This document shows, one piece after another, positions 6,182-6,546 of a stretch of 6,546 bases of DNA. The notes beneath the pieces are model-generated. The model was given only the letters and a program-made list of their open reading frames with translations. It was not told where the DNA came from and made no database searches. How positions within the stretch are numbered: the stretch's first letter is position 1; every line of letters begins with the position of its first letter. The DNA is from Caldimonas sp. (GTDB taxonomy: Bacteria; Pseudomonadota; Gammaproteobacteria; Burkholderiales; Burkholderiaceae_C), in contig JASLGD010000541.1 of the NCBI GenBank assembly GCA_030150305.1, positions 1 through 6,546 on the forward strand. The letters run 5' to 3'. Made by a program: the position numbers and the translations under genes.

Positions 6182-6546
6182 CTACACCGCGCGCGCCACC
6201 GCGTCGCTGCAGATCCGCTCGGCGACGGCGCTGGCCTGCGCCGCGATCGCGCGCAAGAGCCCACCCGGCTGGCGGGTGTCGAAGCCGACGAAATAGACGC
6301 CGGCGAGCGCACCCGCACCGACGACGTCGCTCGGCAGACCGTGCTCGTCGACGGCGAGCGCGACGCCGGGAAAGAGCGCCGCGACGCCGGCCCGGTAGCC
6401 GGTCGCGAGCACGACCGCATCGAAGCGGTCGCTGCTGCCGTCGACGAACTCGGCGCCTTCTGCGACGAGGCGGCGGATGCCGGGCCGCACCGCGATCTCG
6501 GCGCCTTCTGCGACGAGGCGGCGGATGCCGGGCCGCACCGCGATCT
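6182..6546 (-). CDS. Flavin-containing monooxygenase-like oxidoreductase, C-terminal part (partial)
   Basis: The last 120 residues of a protein cut by the right window edge. The segment EFVDGSSDRFDAVVLATGY carries the conserved 'ATGY' motif of FMO and YUCCA-like flavin monooxygenases. The later LAGVYFVGFDTRQPGGLLRAIAAQASAVAERI matches the closing helix region that packs against FAD and NADPH in that group. These enzymes use FAD and NAD(P)H for oxygenation; the substrate cannot be read from this end, and the FAD and NADPH glycine motifs lie outside the window. Just before EFVDG the 16-residue unit beginning VRPGIRRLVAEGAE occurs twice, where family members normally have one; the DNA repeat is exact and reaches the window edge. 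The gene ends with TAG at 6184-6182. It is 127 bp from the next gene and has no clear functional link to the cytochrome genes. Confidence 0.82.
   Translation of the reverse strand, partial: IAVRPGIRRLVAEGAEIAVRPGIRRLVAEGAEFVDGSSDRFDAVVLATGYRAGVAALFPGVALAVDEHGLPSDVVGAGALAGVYFVGFDTRQPGGLLRAIAAQASAVAERICSDAVARAV
6449..6546. repeat. Perfect 48-bp tandem repeat, about two copies, at the window end
   Basis: Each base from 6449 to 6498 equals the base 48 positions later, to the last base of the window, with no mismatch. The first break is at 6448 (A) against 6496 (T). The period is a multiple of three, so the monooxygenase reading frame is kept and the protein gains a 16-residue repeat. The number of copies beyond the window is unknown. 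It could be a real recent duplication or an assembly artefact at a contig end. Confidence 0.95.

Noticed and set aside
1..6546. tRNA, rRNA, CRISPR array, insertion sequence or phage genes
   Set aside because: I looked on both strands and saw no spaced repeats, transposase or integrase motifs, or tRNA-like cloverleaf.

Overview
This is a GC-rich bacterial window in which every gene I can support lies on the minus strand, so the genes read from the right end to the left end. The proteins are an inner-membrane cytochrome b561, a flavin transferase of the ApbE family, and Sec-exported or lipoprotein c-type cytochromes. They point to a Gram-negative, respiring bacterium. The wording of the ApbE and b561 proteins suggests Pseudomonadota (beta or gamma), but that is inference from remembered family sequence, not a search.

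Layout in transcription order (right to left): (1) the C-terminal end of a flavin-dependent monooxygenase-like oxidoreductase (6546-6182), cut by the window edge and holding a perfect 48-bp tandem duplication that runs off the end; (2) a 127-bp gap; (3) a small membrane-anchored coiled-coil protein (6054-5638) whose stop overlaps, as GTGA, the start of (4) a four-helix cytochrome b561 (5641-5084); (5) a 276-bp gap with no convincing gene; (6) an ApbE-type FAD:protein FMN transferase (4807-3836); (7) a 1001-residue lipoprotein (3804-799) with a beta-propeller-like N-terminal half, a middle domain like that of the hydrazine synthase alpha subunit with one CXXCH, a second CXXCH domain, and a C-terminal domain with CX3CH; (8) a 200-residue lipoprotein (793-191) that looks like a stand-alone relative of that C-terminal domain, with CX4CH; (9) the signal-peptide end of another exported protein (146-1), cut by the window edge.

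Genes 6 to 9 are packed with gaps of 31, 5 and 44 bp and probably form one operon. Taken together they look like an extracytoplasmic electron-transfer module: b561 could move electrons out of the quinone pool, ApbE would attach FMN to an exported partner not visible here, and the two lipoproteins would carry heme on the outer face of a membrane. The HzsA-related lipoprotein with its small companion is the most interesting part, because its substrate is unknown and no hydrazine synthase beta or gamma subunit gene is present in this window.

Both window ends fall in sequence that is hard to assemble (a perfect 20-bp palindrome at the left and a 48-bp tandem repeat at the right), so the window may be a whole contig.
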